From the NCBI RefSeq assembly GCF_937900395.1, contig NZ_CALCDX010000241.1, positions 8,023 to 72,022 on the forward strand: a stretch of 64,000 nucleotides of DNA. The letters run 5' to 3'. Origin of the DNA: an uncultured Caulobacter sp. Its GTDB lineage: Bacteria; Pseudomonadota; Alphaproteobacteria; Caulobacterales; Caulobacteraceae. A program made the position numbers and the translations under genes. Positions within the stretch are counted from its first letter, which is position 1; every line of letters begins with the position of its first letter. Positions 6,630 to 15,740 of this stretch are shown piece after piece. The notes below the pieces were generated by a model. It had not been told where the DNA came from and made no database searches. It saw only the letters and a program-made list of their open reading frames with translations.

Positions 6630-8966
6630 TCAGCGCGCGAAACGCGCCTTCACCGGGGCGTAGCTGTCCCACACCTGACCGTCGCTGACCGAGCGCAGCA
6701 GCTTGACGTACTCGGCGTGGCTCCAGGCGAGCGGCGTGGCGGAGTCGGTTCCCTCCCCGCGCTCGTAGCCATGCGGGCTGGCCGCGCCGACGCCGTCCCA
6801 GACCTGTTCGGGGATCAAGAGACCGTCATTGGCGAACAGCTCCATGGCGCGGACGTAGGTCGCCCGGATCTTCTTCACGGCCGCCGCGTCCGGCTTGCCA
6901 GAGACGCCGGCCAGAGCCAGTTCGTAGTGGCCGCGTTCGCCGGTGAAGATCGGCCACACCCGGCCGCGCTGGCCGGGGCGCATCTGGCCGCCCGCGCCGT
7001 AGTTGGCGCCGGTGGCGACGTCCTCGCCATAGCCGTCGACGCCATAGCGCCGCCAGCCGGGGAAGCTTCCGGTCTCGCCCGGGAAGGTGAAGTCGTAGCG
7101 GACGCGATAGAGGTCCTCCATCGCCTGGTCGTCCAGCTTGGGCAGGCTGGCGACGATGGCCGGATCGTCGGCCCGGCGCACGCCGTAGCGGACGAGCTCC
7201 AGAAAGCCGGCGTCCAGCATCTTGTCCTCGGGGACGGCCGCCTGGCCGTTGCGTTCCTCGACCGGGCTCTTGTTGTCAGGATCCTGGTCGCTGTTCAGGC
7301 GCAAATAGTAGTGGCCGTCGCCGAACGATCCTTTGGTCGTGACCATCCGGGCCTCGACCTTGGCCGAATAGTCGTCGGCGGTCTTGCGGTAGAGGTCGGC
7401 CGAAGCCTTGTCGCCGGCCGCCTCGGCGATGTCGCCGGCGACCACCAGGCCCGCGATCACGGCGGCGGTCGTCGAGGGCGAGTAGCCGCCCTGCTCCTCC
7501 CAACGCTCCTGCTGGGTGAACGGCGGGGTGATGGTGGCGCTGTTCCAGCCCAGGCCCACCTTGCCGCCCTTCACCAGGAAGTCGGCGGCGGGCTTCAGCA
7601 TCCGCCCATAGTAGGCCTTGAGCTCGGCCTGCGGCAGCCAGCCCAGCTTCCACAGCTTCCAGCCCAGCATGATCGGCATGGCGGTCTGGTCCAGCTGGAC
7701 GCCGACCCATTCCGGCGTGCCGTCCACATGCGCCTTCTGCAGGAACCAGCCGCCGGCCCCGGTATTGCCGGGCGTCTTCGGACCAACCTGCACCGTCGGC
7801 AGATAGTGGAAGGCCGCCAGCGGGGTCTGCTGGTCGCCCAAGGCGGCCAGGGCCATGGCGCACTGGTAGAAGTCGCGCGGCCAGACGGCCTTGTAGCCGG
7901 TCGAGGACTGGGTGGCGTCCACCGTGTCGCCCCACGGGTTCGACAGCGAGGCGATCAGGGCGCCGACGTGGGTGCGGTCCTCCTGGACCTTCAGCATCAG
8001 GGCCGAGGCCTGGAGCAGCTTGCCGCCGTCCTCCGACGCCTCGCGCAGGCGGGGCAGTTCCGAGAGCGAGGCCAGATAGTCCTCCCAGCCCACCCGCGCG
8101 CCCTCGCCGTTGAAGCGGGCCAGCACCTCGGCATAGCCGGTCTTCAGCGTGGCCGAGGCCGTCGCGTCGGCGGCCTTGGCGTCGGGACCAAAGCCGATCG
8201 CGAAGTCGAAGGTCGCTTCCTTGGCGACGGTCGGCAGTTGGGCGGTCAGGACGATGGCGCCCTTCACCGAGGTGGAGGGGGCCGAGGCGGTCGTGGCCCT
8301 CAGCCCCGCCAGGGCGTCGCCGTTGTCGAGCACGCTGGCCGAGGCCTTGGCGAAGGGCTTGCTCCCCTTGAGGCTGAGGAAAGCCTTGCCCTCGTGCGCG
8401 GTCAGCGCCGTCGGCGAGGCCGCGCCCGTATCACCGCCACCGGTGTTGGCCATGTGCGGCTCCAGCACCAGGGTCGGGGTCACGGGCCCCTTCAGCGCCC
8501 GGACGATCACCCGCACGAACAGGCTGTCGCGGTCGGGATCGGTGAAGATCCGCTTCTCGATGACGAAGCGACCCTGCTTGTCGGTGGTGGTGATCTTGTA
8601 GGCGGGCGACAGCGGCCGGCCGGCGGCGTCGACGTGCAGATATTCGGTCTTGGCGATCGTGTCCGCGCCCTCGACCGCAAGGCCCGTGGGCGTCTGGACG
8701 GCGATGCGCATCTGCTTGATCTGGGCCTCGTGGATCAGGCCGTACATGGTCTCGGTCAGCACCCCATCCGCGATGGAGAACCAGACCTTGGACACCGCGC
8801 CCGTCGGACCGCCGGTCTTGTAGGCGCCGTCGACATAGGCCTCGTAGGACGCGCCGACGCCGGTCTTGGCCGAATAGGCCCAGGTCGGGGCCGGCCCGGC
8901 GGCGTGGGCCGCGCTGGCGAGGGCGGTGGCGGCCGAGGCCAGGGCGAGAAGTTTCAGGCGGCGCAT
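6630..8966 (-). CDS. Secreted glucoamylase, GH15 (glucan 1,4-alpha-glucosidase)
   Basis: A 778-residue exo-enzyme that releases glucose from the non-reducing ends of starch and maltodextrins. The N-terminus MRRLKLLALASA is a Sec signal peptide ending near AAHA. An N-terminal beta-sandwich (about 25-290) precedes the (alpha/alpha)6 barrel. WPRDFYQCAMA, the WEEQGG segment near residue 488 (general acid Glu) and PEQVWD near residue 718 (general base Glu) are the GH15 catalytic blocks. The start is set by GAGG eight bases upstream. It is transcribed after the MFS transporter, 37 bases away, as in the C. crescentus maltodextrin locus. Confidence 0.92.
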   Translation of the reverse strand: MRRLKLLALASAATALASAAHAAGPAPTWAYSAKTGVGASYEAYVDGAYKTGGPTGAVSKVWFSIADGVLTETMYGLIHEAQIKQMRIAVQTPTGLAVEGADTIAKTEYLHVDAAGRPLSPAYKITTTDKQGRFVIEKRIFTDPDRDSLFVRVIVRALKGPVTPTLVLEPHMANTGGGDTGAASPTALTAHEGKAFLSLKGSKPFAKASASVLDNGDALAGLRATTASAPSTSVKGAIVLTAQLPTVAKEATFDFAIGFGPDAKAADATASATLKTGYAEVLARFNGEGARVGWEDYLASLSELPRLREASEDGGKLLQASALMLKVQEDRTHVGALIASLSNPWGDTVDATQSSTGYKAVWPRDFYQCAMALAALGDQQTPLAAFHYLPTVQVGPKTPGNTGAGGWFLQKAHVDGTPEWVGVQLDQTAMPIMLGWKLWKLGWLPQAELKAYYGRMLKPAADFLVKGGKVGLGWNSATITPPFTQQERWEEQGGYSPSTTAAVIAGLVVAGDIAEAAGDKASADLYRKTADDYSAKVEARMVTTKGSFGDGHYYLRLNSDQDPDNKSPVEERNGQAAVPEDKMLDAGFLELVRYGVRRADDPAIVASLPKLDDQAMEDLYRVRYDFTFPGETGSFPGWRRYGVDGYGEDVATGANYGAGGQMRPGQRGRVWPIFTGERGHYELALAGVSGKPDAAAVKKIRATYVRAMELFANDGLLIPEQVWDGVGAASPHGYERGEGTDSATPLAWSHAEYVKLLRSVSDGQVWDSYAPVKARFAR

Positions 8967-9003
8967 GGCGAGGACCTCGTCAGGCTGAAGGGAAAGCAAG
9001 GGA

Positions 9004-10500
9004 TCAGGCCGGCTGGGCGTCGCGAACCGCGAAGGTCGCCAGGGCCGCGATGATCAGCGAAGCCGCGCCCAGGACGAGCGCGTAGATGGCCTGACCGCCG
9101 AAGAAAGTCTTCAGCAGCAGGCCCAGCACCGTCGCCGCCAGCAGCTGCGGAATGACGATGAAGAAATTGAAGATGCCCATGTAGACGCCCATCTTCCGCG
9201 CCGGCAGGGCGCCGGCCAGGATCGAGTACGGGGCCGATAGGATCGAGCTCCAGGCGAAGCCGACGCCGATCATGCCGATCCACAAAAGACCGGGCTGGCG
9301 GATCAGCAGGAAGGACAGCAGGCCCAGCGCGCCCAGCGTTAGGCACAAGGCGTGGCTGGCCTTGCGGCTGGTCGCCTTGACCATCAGCGGGATCAGAAGG
9401 GCCGCCAGGGCCGCGACGCCATTGTAGACGGCGAACAGCACGCCCACCCAGTCCGCGCCCTCGTTATAGGCCTTGGAGGCGGCGTCGGTGGCGTGGAAGT
9501 GGACCGCCGCGACGGCGGGCGTCGTGTAGATCCACATGGCGAACAGGCCAAACCACGAGAAGAACTGCACCACCGCCAGCTGGCGCATGGTGACGGGCAT
9601 GCGGAAGACGTCCTCCAGCACCTCGGAGAAGCCGTTGTCGGTGCGGCCCAGCCGCTTGAAGCGCGCCCCCGCAACGCCCGCCACGCCGAACGCCAGCAGC
9701 AGGCCCGCCAGGACGTAGAGCTCCTTCTCCAGGCGCGCCAGCCAGACGACCGCCGCCAGGGCCAGGCCGGCCAGCACGCCGCCGACGCCCAGGGCGATAT
9801 AGGCGTTGATCGAGGGGGCGGGCTCCTGGCGCGGGCCAAAGCCCCGCTCCTCCTCGACCTCGAAGACCCGCAACTGCTCGGGCGGATATTCGCGGGTCGT
9901 GAACACCGTCCACATCACCGCCAGCAACAGCCCCGCCCCGCCGGCGTAGAAGGCGATCCGCACCGCGTCGGGGATCTGGCCCGCCGGAGCGGTGTTGGCG
10001 ACGTGGAACCAGTTGGTCAGCATCCAAGGCAGGGCCGAGGCCAGCACCGCGCCGAGGCCGATGAAGAAGCTCTGCATCGCGTAGCCGGTCGCCCGCTGCT
10101 CGTCGGGCAGGTTGTCGCCGACGAAGGCGCGGAACGGCTCCATGGTGACGTTGATCGAGGCGTCCATGATCCACAGCGCCGCCGCGGCGACCCACAGGGT
10201 CGGCGAGTTGGGCATGACCAAGAGGCCCAAGGTCGTCAGGATCGCGCCCCAGAAGAAATAGGGTCGCCGGCGGCCCAGGCGGCCCCAGGTCTTGTCGCTG
10301 AAATGGCCGATGATCGGCTGAATCAAGAGGCCCGTGGCCGGCGCGGCGATCCACAGGATCGCCAGGTGGTTCACATCCACGCCCAGGGTCTGGAAGATGC
10401 GGCTGGTGTTGGCGTTCTGCAGGCCGAAACCGATCTGGATTCCGAAGAATCCAAAGCACATGTTCCAGATCTGCAGGAAAGTCAGCCTCTGCCTGGCCAT
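9004..10500 (-). CDS. malY: MFS sugar transporter of the maltodextrin locus
   Basis: A 498-residue inner-membrane carrier of the major facilitator superfamily, glycoside/sucrose symporter type. About twelve hydrophobic segments are visible. The loop after segment 2 reads GHFSDKTWGRLGRRRPYF, the classic RxGRR signature. It probably imports maltose or maltodextrin after outer-membrane passage through MalA. In C. crescentus the gene in this position has been called malY (unrelated to E. coli MalY, a C-S lyase). The start is chosen at MARQRLTF because GGAG lies five bases upstream and 34 extra N-terminal codons would run through the regulatory region. It is divergent from the LacI gene. Confidence 0.88.
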   Translation of the reverse strand: MARQRLTFLQIWNMCFGFFGIQIGFGLQNANTSRIFQTLGVDVNHLAILWIAAPATGLLIQPIIGHFSDKTWGRLGRRRPYFFWGAILTTLGLLVMPNSPTLWVAAAALWIMDASINVTMEPFRAFVGDNLPDEQRATGYAMQSFFIGLGAVLASALPWMLTNWFHVANTAPAGQIPDAVRIAFYAGGAGLLLAVMWTVFTTREYPPEQLRVFEVEEERGFGPRQEPAPSINAYIALGVGGVLAGLALAAVVWLARLEKELYVLAGLLLAFGVAGVAGARFKRLGRTDNGFSEVLEDVFRMPVTMRQLAVVQFFSWFGLFAMWIYTTPAVAAVHFHATDAASKAYNEGADWVGVLFAVYNGVAALAALLIPLMVKATSRKASHALCLTLGALGLLSFLLIRQPGLLWIGMIGVGFAWSSILSAPYSILAGALPARKMGVYMGIFNFFIVIPQLLAATVLGLLLKTFFGGQAIYALVLGAASLIIAALATFAVRDAQPA

Positions 10501-10821
10501 CCGTCTCCGCCCCGTCGCGACCGGTTGAGCCCGATCCGTTTTCGCAATATTTTGCACAAGCTGCGCGCGACGCATTTGCACATGACCGCTAGCGCGTTGC
10601 AACGGGAAACAAAGGAATTATCGATTATTTGCGCCTAAGCGCTCCAAGGCCGCTAGCTGAGCCCCCGCCTTTCAGGTGATTAGTTTGCAGGATTTTTCAG
10701 TGTAGCCGAGAGCATCACCCTCGCCCGCGCGACGGTTGCAAATCTCGCCGAACATGGCCTTATGGCCAATGAAAAACTTTGCAGAAATGTTTGCGACGAA
10801 GCGTTGAGGGACGGGCGTTAG
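10501..10821. promoter_or_regulatory. Divergent control region between transporter and MalI-type repressor
   Basis: A 321-base AT-richer stretch between divergent genes. It holds two copies of the 15-nt motif TTTGCAGnnATKTTY: TTTGCAGGATTTTTC at 10684-10698 and TTTGCAGAAATGTTT at 10778-10792. A partial palindrome GCAATATTTTGC lies at 10544-10555, close to the transporter start. The same motif recurs upstream of the amylase and receptor genes (15438-15740), so it may be the operator of the LacI-type repressor or an activator site. Exact promoters could not be assigned. Confidence 0.6.
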
Positions 10822-11832
10822 GTGAGCAGGGGCGCGACACGACTTGAGGACCTGGCCAAGCTGGCCGGGGTTTCGATCTCCACCGCCTCGCGGGCGCTGA
10901 ACGACAGCCCGGCGGTGAACCAGCGCACCAAGCAGCTGATCTGGAAGCTGGCGCGCGAGATGGACTATCCGTTCCGCCGCTACATGCCGGCCGGCCCGAT
11001 CGGCGCCGAGGCCACCATCGCCCTGGTCACGCCCCGCCCGCAGGGTCGCGACAGCGGCATGTCCGATCCGTTCTTTCTCGAGTTGCTGGCCGGCGTCGGC
11101 GAGGCGGCCAAGGAGCGCGGCTGCGACGTCATCCTCAGCCACATCGCGCCGGCCAATTTCGAGGACCTGGCCGCGGCGATGAACACAAGCCGGGCCGAAG
11201 GGGTGATCTTCCTGGGCCAGAGCTCGCTGCACGCGGCCTTCAACCGGCTGGCCGAGACCGAGACCCGCTTCGTGGTCTGGGGCGCGCAGTTCCCGGACCA
11301 GGCCTATTGCTCGGTGGGCTCGGACAACATCCAGGGCGGTCGCCGCGCGACGCTCCACCTGGCGCGCCTGGGCCGCAAGCGCATCGTCTTCCTGGGCGAC
11401 ACCGAGGCGCCCGAAGCGATGCACCGCCACCGCGGCTATCTGGAAGCGCTGGAACAAGCCAAGCTGGGCGTCGATCCCGACCTGATCGTGCCCGCCCACT
11501 TCGAGGTCGAGTCGGCCGAGGCCGCCGTCGACAGCCTGATCCATCACGGCATCCAGTTCGACGGCGTGGTCGCCGCGTCCGACCTGATCGCCCTGGGCGC
11601 CATCCGGGCGCTGAAGCATGCGGGCCTGTCGGTTCCGGGCGACGTCTCGGTGATGGGTTTCGACAACGTGCCGTTCAGCCGCTACGCCAGCCCCGCCCTC
11701 TCGACCATCGCCCAGGACACCGCCAAGGCCGGCCGGCTGATGGTCTCCAAGCTGCTGGACAGCGGCGAGCGCGCCAGCCGCTCCGAGCGCGTGCCGACCG
11801 ACCTGATCATCCGCGAGAGCTGCGGGGGGTAG
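10822..11832 (+). CDS. malI: LacI-family maltodextrin repressor (MalI-type)
   Basis: A 336-residue transcription regulator starting at GTG. The N-terminal helix-turn-helix is seen in LAGVSISTASRALNDSPAVN, followed by the hinge helix and a periplasmic-binding-protein-like effector domain that ends with the VMGFDNVPFSRYASP block typical of the family. In C. crescentus the LacI gene in this position (malI) represses malA; the same role is inferred here from gene order. It is divergent from the transporter and convergent with the alpha-glucosidase gene. The ribosome site is weak (GGGCGTTAG). Confidence 0.88.
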   Translation: MSRGATRLEDLAKLAGVSISTASRALNDSPAVNQRTKQLIWKLAREMDYPFRRYMPAGPIGAEATIALVTPRPQGRDSGMSDPFFLELLAGVGEAAKERGCDVILSHIAPANFEDLAAAMNTSRAEGVIFLGQSSLHAAFNRLAETETRFVVWGAQFPDQAYCSVGSDNIQGGRRATLHLARLGRKRIVFLGDTEAPEAMHRHRGYLEALEQAKLGVDPDLIVPAHFEVESAEAAVDSLIHHGIQFDGVVAASDLIALGAIRALKHAGLSVPGDVSVMGFDNVPFSRYASPALSTIAQDTAKAGRLMVSKLLDSGERASRSERVPTDLIIRESCGG

Positions 11833-12021
11833 AACTTCTCAGAGCCCTAGTCAGATTTCGCCTTCCTCGCCCTCGTGGCGAGGACCCATGGCCGGGCCAG
11901 ACTGCGCCCCACCGACCGGGCGCCGCCAGCGCGGTCGAGTGCAACCCACCTCAACGCGAGCGGAACGCTGGGTCCTGGGCACAAGGCCCAGGAAGGCGGG
12001 ATTGTTGAGCTAAAAGCGCCC

Positions 12022-13641
12022 CTACCCCCGCCGCGCGATCAGCCCCGCGCAGACAGGCATCTCGCCCTCGGCGCCCAGGTTGACGCCGTCGAGCAAGGTC
12101 CAGCCGTCGGGCAACGACCAGCCGACCGGCTCGTGACCCAGGTTGAAGGCCAGGAGCAGCGCGTCCTCCCCCTCCCCGCGCTGGAAGATCAGCAGCGGGC
12201 TGTTGGTGTCGAGAAATGTGATCGCGCCGGTGCGCAGCGCGGAGTGGCTGCGGCGCAAGGCGATCAGGCGGCGGGCGACATGCAGGGTCGAGTTCGGATC
12301 CGCCTCCTGCGCATCGACGGCCAGCGCCATGTGCTCGGGATCGACCGGCAGCCACGGCTCGACGGCCGAGAAGCCGGCGTTCAGCGCATGGGCGCGCCAG
12401 GGCATGGGGGTGCGGGCGCCGTCGCGCCCCAGGGTCTGGGGCCAGTTGGCGATGGCCTCGGGGTCCTGCAACCGTTCGAACGGGACGTTGGCCTGGGGCA
12501 GGCCCAGTTCCTCGCCCTGATAGACGAAGACGTTGCCGCGCAGGCCCATCAGCAGCAGCAGGCACATCTCGGCGAAGGCCTTGCGATCGCGCCCTTCGGC
12601 CCAGCGCGACACCGCGCGCGGCGCGTCGTGGTTGGAGAAGGTCCAGGACGGCCAGCCTTCCCCATCCGCGCCCGGCCACATGGCCGCGCCCTGCGGGATC
12701 ATGTCGCCGGTCAGCTTGTCGGCGTAGAGATAGAGGAAGCCATAGGCGCTGTTCAGCCGGTCGTTTCCGGCCGTGAACAGCTTCATCTCGCGGTCGGCGT
12801 GGTCGCCGCCCACCTCGGCCACCGAGAAGCGCCCGCCCGCCGCGTCGGTCAGCGCCCGGATGCGCGACAGGAACTTCGGGATGTCGGCGTGGCTCTGGTT
12901 GTGGATCTTGTCCTGGAAGTCGAACGGCCGCGTCCGCTTGCCGCCCGGCGGCAGGGGCGGATTGTCGGTCAGCGCCGGGTCGTGCATCGAGAAATTGATG
13001 GCGTCGAAGCGGAAGCCGTCCACGCCCTTGTCGATCCAGAACTGGGTGACGGCCAGCAAGGCGTCCTGGACCGCCGGATTGTGCAGGTTCAGCTGCGGCT
13101 GGCTGCTGAGGAAGTTGTGCATGTAGTACTGGCCGCGGCGAGCGTCCCAGGTCCAGGCCGGGCCGCCGAACACCGACTGCCAGTTGCTGGGCGGGCTGCC
13201 GTCGGGCTTGGCGTCGGCCCAGACGAACCAGTCGGCCTTGGCGTTGGTCCGATCCTGCCGGCTCTCGGCGAACCAGGGATGCTCTTCCGAGGTGTGCGAG
13301 AAGACCAGGTCGATAATGATCTTCAGGTCCAGCGCATGGGCCTTGGCGATCAGGGCGTCGAAGTCGGCCAGGGTCCCGAAGATCGGATCAACGTCGCGAT
13401 AGTCCGAGACGTCGTAGCCGAAGTCCTTCATCGGCGACTTGAAGAACGGCGACAGCCACACGCCCTCGACGCCGAGAGAGGCGATGTGCTCGAGGCGATC
13501 GGTGATCCCCGGCAGGTCGCCGACGCCGTCGCCGTTCGAGTCGGCGAAGCTGCGCGGATAGACCTGGTAGATCACCGCCCCGCGCCACCACTCGCTCATC
13601 AACGTCTCCGCACGGGGCTTGGCAAGAACTTCAACGGTCAC
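12022..13641 (-). CDS. Alpha-glucosidase, GH13 family (oligo-1,6/alpha-1,4-glucosidase type)
   Basis: A 539-residue enzyme hydrolysing maltose or maltodextrins to glucose, probably cytoplasmic as no signal peptide is seen. The conserved GH13 blocks are present: DLVFSHTS near residue 110, GFRFDAINF near 210 (nucleophile Asp), VAEVGGD near 277 (acid Glu) and SNHDAPR near 335. WWRGAVIYQVYPRSFADSNG marks the barrel start. The GTG at 13641 overlaps the stop of the amylase gene (GTGA) and has GAGGG seven bases upstream. An ATG 14 codons later (MSEWW, with GGAG six bases upstream) is the alternative. Confidence 0.9.
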   Translation of the reverse strand: MTVEVLAKPRAETLMSEWWRGAVIYQVYPRSFADSNGDGVGDLPGITDRLEHIASLGVEGVWLSPFFKSPMKDFGYDVSDYRDVDPIFGTLADFDALIAKAHALDLKIIIDLVFSHTSEEHPWFAESRQDRTNAKADWFVWADAKPDGSPPSNWQSVFGGPAWTWDARRGQYYMHNFLSSQPQLNLHNPAVQDALLAVTQFWIDKGVDGFRFDAINFSMHDPALTDNPPLPPGGKRTRPFDFQDKIHNQSHADIPKFLSRIRALTDAAGGRFSVAEVGGDHADREMKLFTAGNDRLNSAYGFLYLYADKLTGDMIPQGAAMWPGADGEGWPSWTFSNHDAPRAVSRWAEGRDRKAFAEMCLLLLMGLRGNVFVYQGEELGLPQANVPFERLQDPEAIANWPQTLGRDGARTPMPWRAHALNAGFSAVEPWLPVDPEHMALAVDAQEADPNSTLHVARRLIALRRSHSALRTGAITFLDTNSPLLIFQRGEGEDALLLAFNLGHEPVGWSLPDGWTLLDGVNLGAEGEMPVCAGLIARRG

Positions 13642-15437
13642 GGTCGTCCCTCGGAAACGCATAGCATGTAGTCGAGCGGCGCGAGCTCGATGGAATAGCT
13701 GCCTGGCGCGGCGGCGCTGGGCGAACAGGCGCCATGAAGCGTCCGCCACGACGCCGAACCGGCCTCGACCGGCACGTTCGTCTTGATCGGCTTGTCGCCG
13801 GTGTTGAAGACAGCCAGAACCTCGGTCCCGGCCAGCAGCCGGGAAAAGGCGAAAAGGCCGGGCTGCTGGTCGGCGATGCGCGTCACCTGGCGCCCGTCGC
13901 GCAGGGCCGGCGTCGCGGTTCGCAGACGAGCCAGCTCGGCGATGCGGCGGTAGAGCACGCTTTGCGGATCGAAGGCCGATCGCGGCCCCTTTTCGGAGAC
14001 GCCGATCAGGCGGTTGTCGTTGTAGCTGGCGACCTGGCTCGGAAACATGTCCTCGCGGGAGTCGGCGTAGTCGCCGTCGCCGGTGAAGCCCTGCTCGTCG
14101 CCGTAATAGATCGTCGGGACGCCGCGGGCAGTCAGCAGAATGGCGTTGGCCAGGGTCGCGCGGGCCAGCAGCTCCTCGTCGCCGATCCCGGGGCGGGCCT
14201 TCGTCAGGAACCAGCCGATGCGGCCCATGTCGTGGTTGCCCAGGAAGGTCGGCAGTTGGCGCGCGGCCGCCTCGCCGCCTTCATAGACGGAGTCCGCCGC
14301 GAAGACCCGCGCCAGTCTCTCAGGACCGGCCTTCCCCGTGACGACGTCGGTGACCGCCGCCTGGAAGGCGAAGTCCAGCACCGCCGGCAGCCTGTCGACC
14401 CGCGTATGGCTGGCCAGGATCGCGGGATCCGGGTCGAAAACCTCGCCGAAGATGTGGAAGTTCGGGATCCCCCTCGCCTTGGCCCGCGCCAGCATGGCCG
14501 GGACGAAGGCTTGCCAGAACGCCGGGTCCACATGGCGGGCGGTGTCGATGCGGAAGCCATCGATCCCGAAGTCGTCGATCCAGCGCCCGTAGACCTCGAT
14601 GAAGCCCCGCACGACGCGCGGGTTCTCGGTGAAGACGTCGTCCAGGGTGGCGAAGTCACCCAGCAGAGAGCTCTCGCCCGCGAACCTGCTCTCGCCCCGG
14701 TTATGGTAGTAGATCGGATCGTTCAGCCACTCGGGCTTCTTGGCGTGCTCCTGGCCCGCCGGAACATAGGGCGAATAGGCCCAGTCCGGCCGCATCAGTT
14801 TGCTGAAGTCCTTGCCGTCGAAGCCGGCGTTGATCGCTGGCCCCGCCGTCCCACCCTTCCGCGCGTAGGGATAATCGGCGACGCTCCGATAGGGGCAGTG
14901 ACCGTCCGGGCATTCGCGATACTGGATCACGTCGGCCGTGTGGTTCACGACGATGTCCATATAGACTTTCAGGCCCCGGGCGTGGGCGGCGTCGACCAGC
15001 GCCTTGAAGTCGGCCTTGGTCCCGAAATGCGGATCGACGTCGGTGAAGTCGGTGATCCAGTAGCCGTGATGGGCCGCGGACTCGTGGCCCGGCGCGCCCT
15101 GCACCGCCTTGTTCGTGAAGATCGGCGCCAGCCAGATCGCCGTCGCCCCCAAGCCCTGGATGTAGTCCAGCCGGCGGGTGACGCCCTTGAGGTCGCCGCC
15201 GTGATAGAAGCCGGCGCGCGTCGGATCGAAGCCGTCGACCAAAGCCCCCCCGTCAGGGCCGCCATGGTCGTTGGTCGAGTCGCCGTTCTCGAAGCGGTCG
15301 GGCAGCAGGAAGTAGATCACCTCGTCCTGCGGCTTGCGCTGCAGGTAGGTCGCCGGCGCGGCGAAGGCGGAGGCCGCCAGGGCGCTCAAGCTCAGGGCGG
15401 CCAGCAGCGCGCGTCGCCAAGGCGTCATGATCGACAT
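13638..15437 (-). CDS. Secreted alpha-amylase / neopullulanase-like GH13 enzyme
   Basis: A 599-residue endo-acting enzyme predicted to cut starch-type glucans outside the cytoplasm. The signal peptide MSIMTPWRRALLAALSLSAL is cleaved near AFA. GH13 blocks: DIVVNHTAD near residue 162, GFRIDTARH near 297 (nucleophile Asp), FGEVFD near 330 (acid Glu) and GNHDMGR near 402. A C-terminal beta domain follows. The start is set by GGAGGG five bases upstream. It is the first gene of an operon with the alpha-glucosidase, whose GTG overlaps its stop by three bases, which suggests coupled translation. Confidence 0.92.
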   Translation of the reverse strand: MSIMTPWRRALLAALSLSALAASAFAAPATYLQRKPQDEVIYFLLPDRFENGDSTNDHGGPDGGALVDGFDPTRAGFYHGGDLKGVTRRLDYIQGLGATAIWLAPIFTNKAVQGAPGHESAAHHGYWITDFTDVDPHFGTKADFKALVDAAHARGLKVYMDIVVNHTADVIQYRECPDGHCPYRSVADYPYARKGGTAGPAINAGFDGKDFSKLMRPDWAYSPYVPAGQEHAKKPEWLNDPIYYHNRGESRFAGESSLLGDFATLDDVFTENPRVVRGFIEVYGRWIDDFGIDGFRIDTARHVDPAFWQAFVPAMLARAKARGIPNFHIFGEVFDPDPAILASHTRVDRLPAVLDFAFQAAVTDVVTGKAGPERLARVFAADSVYEGGEAAARQLPTFLGNHDMGRIGWFLTKARPGIGDEELLARATLANAILLTARGVPTIYYGDEQGFTGDGDYADSREDMFPSQVASYNDNRLIGVSEKGPRSAFDPQSVLYRRIAELARLRTATPALRDGRQVTRIADQQPGLFAFSRLLAGTEVLAVFNTGDKPIKTNVPVEAGSASWRTLHGACSPSAAAPGSYSIELAPLDYMLCVSEGRP

Positions 15438-15740
15438 CGCTCCCTCCCCGCGCCCGGTTAGCGCCGGACCGTCATTGCAATTCTTTGCAAGAATTTGCAG
15501 GGACGAGCCAGCCGTGTCAATCCGGGTTGTCAGGCCGATTTGCAGCGATTTTCCACCAGGGTACGCAGCGATAAGTGGGACAAAGAAGCCACATATCGCC
15601 GCTAGCAAGCGACATCGCGCGACCTTCCAGCGACCGTTTGCACTTTTTTGGGTTGATTACAGCGGATTAATTTGCAGTAATTTTCACCAACGGCCCGCCG
15701 CACCATCAAAGCGCAGAGCCGGACAGGGAGGGTGAGACTC
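15438..15740. promoter_or_regulatory. Divergent control region between amylase and MalA receptor genes
   Basis: This 303-base region has two more copies of the TTTGCAG motif: TTTGCAGCGATTTTC at 15539-15553 and TTTGCAGTAATTTTC at 15671-15685. A perfect palindrome ATTCTT-TGC-AAGAAT lies at 15480-15494, within a run of TTGCA/TTTGCA repeats (15476-15499). The region is far less GC-rich than its neighbours. These are the likely binding sites controlling the amylase operon on one side and malA on the other. Confidence 0.65.

Noticed and set aside
4946..6688. 580-codon open frame on the plus strand
   Set aside because: It is antisense to the chemoreceptor gene, whose domains are clear. Long antisense frames are common at this GC content; the translation has no fold-like pattern.
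6717..9053. 778-codon plus-strand frame
   Set aside because: Antisense to the glucoamylase; rich in Gly/Arg/Ala with no motifs. The same applies to long frames opposite the two GH3 genes, the tail tube and the tape measure genes.
15480..15494. Intrinsic terminator before the amylase gene
   Set aside because: The palindrome has short AT-rich arms and no T-tract; it lies in a promoter region and is better read as a binding site.
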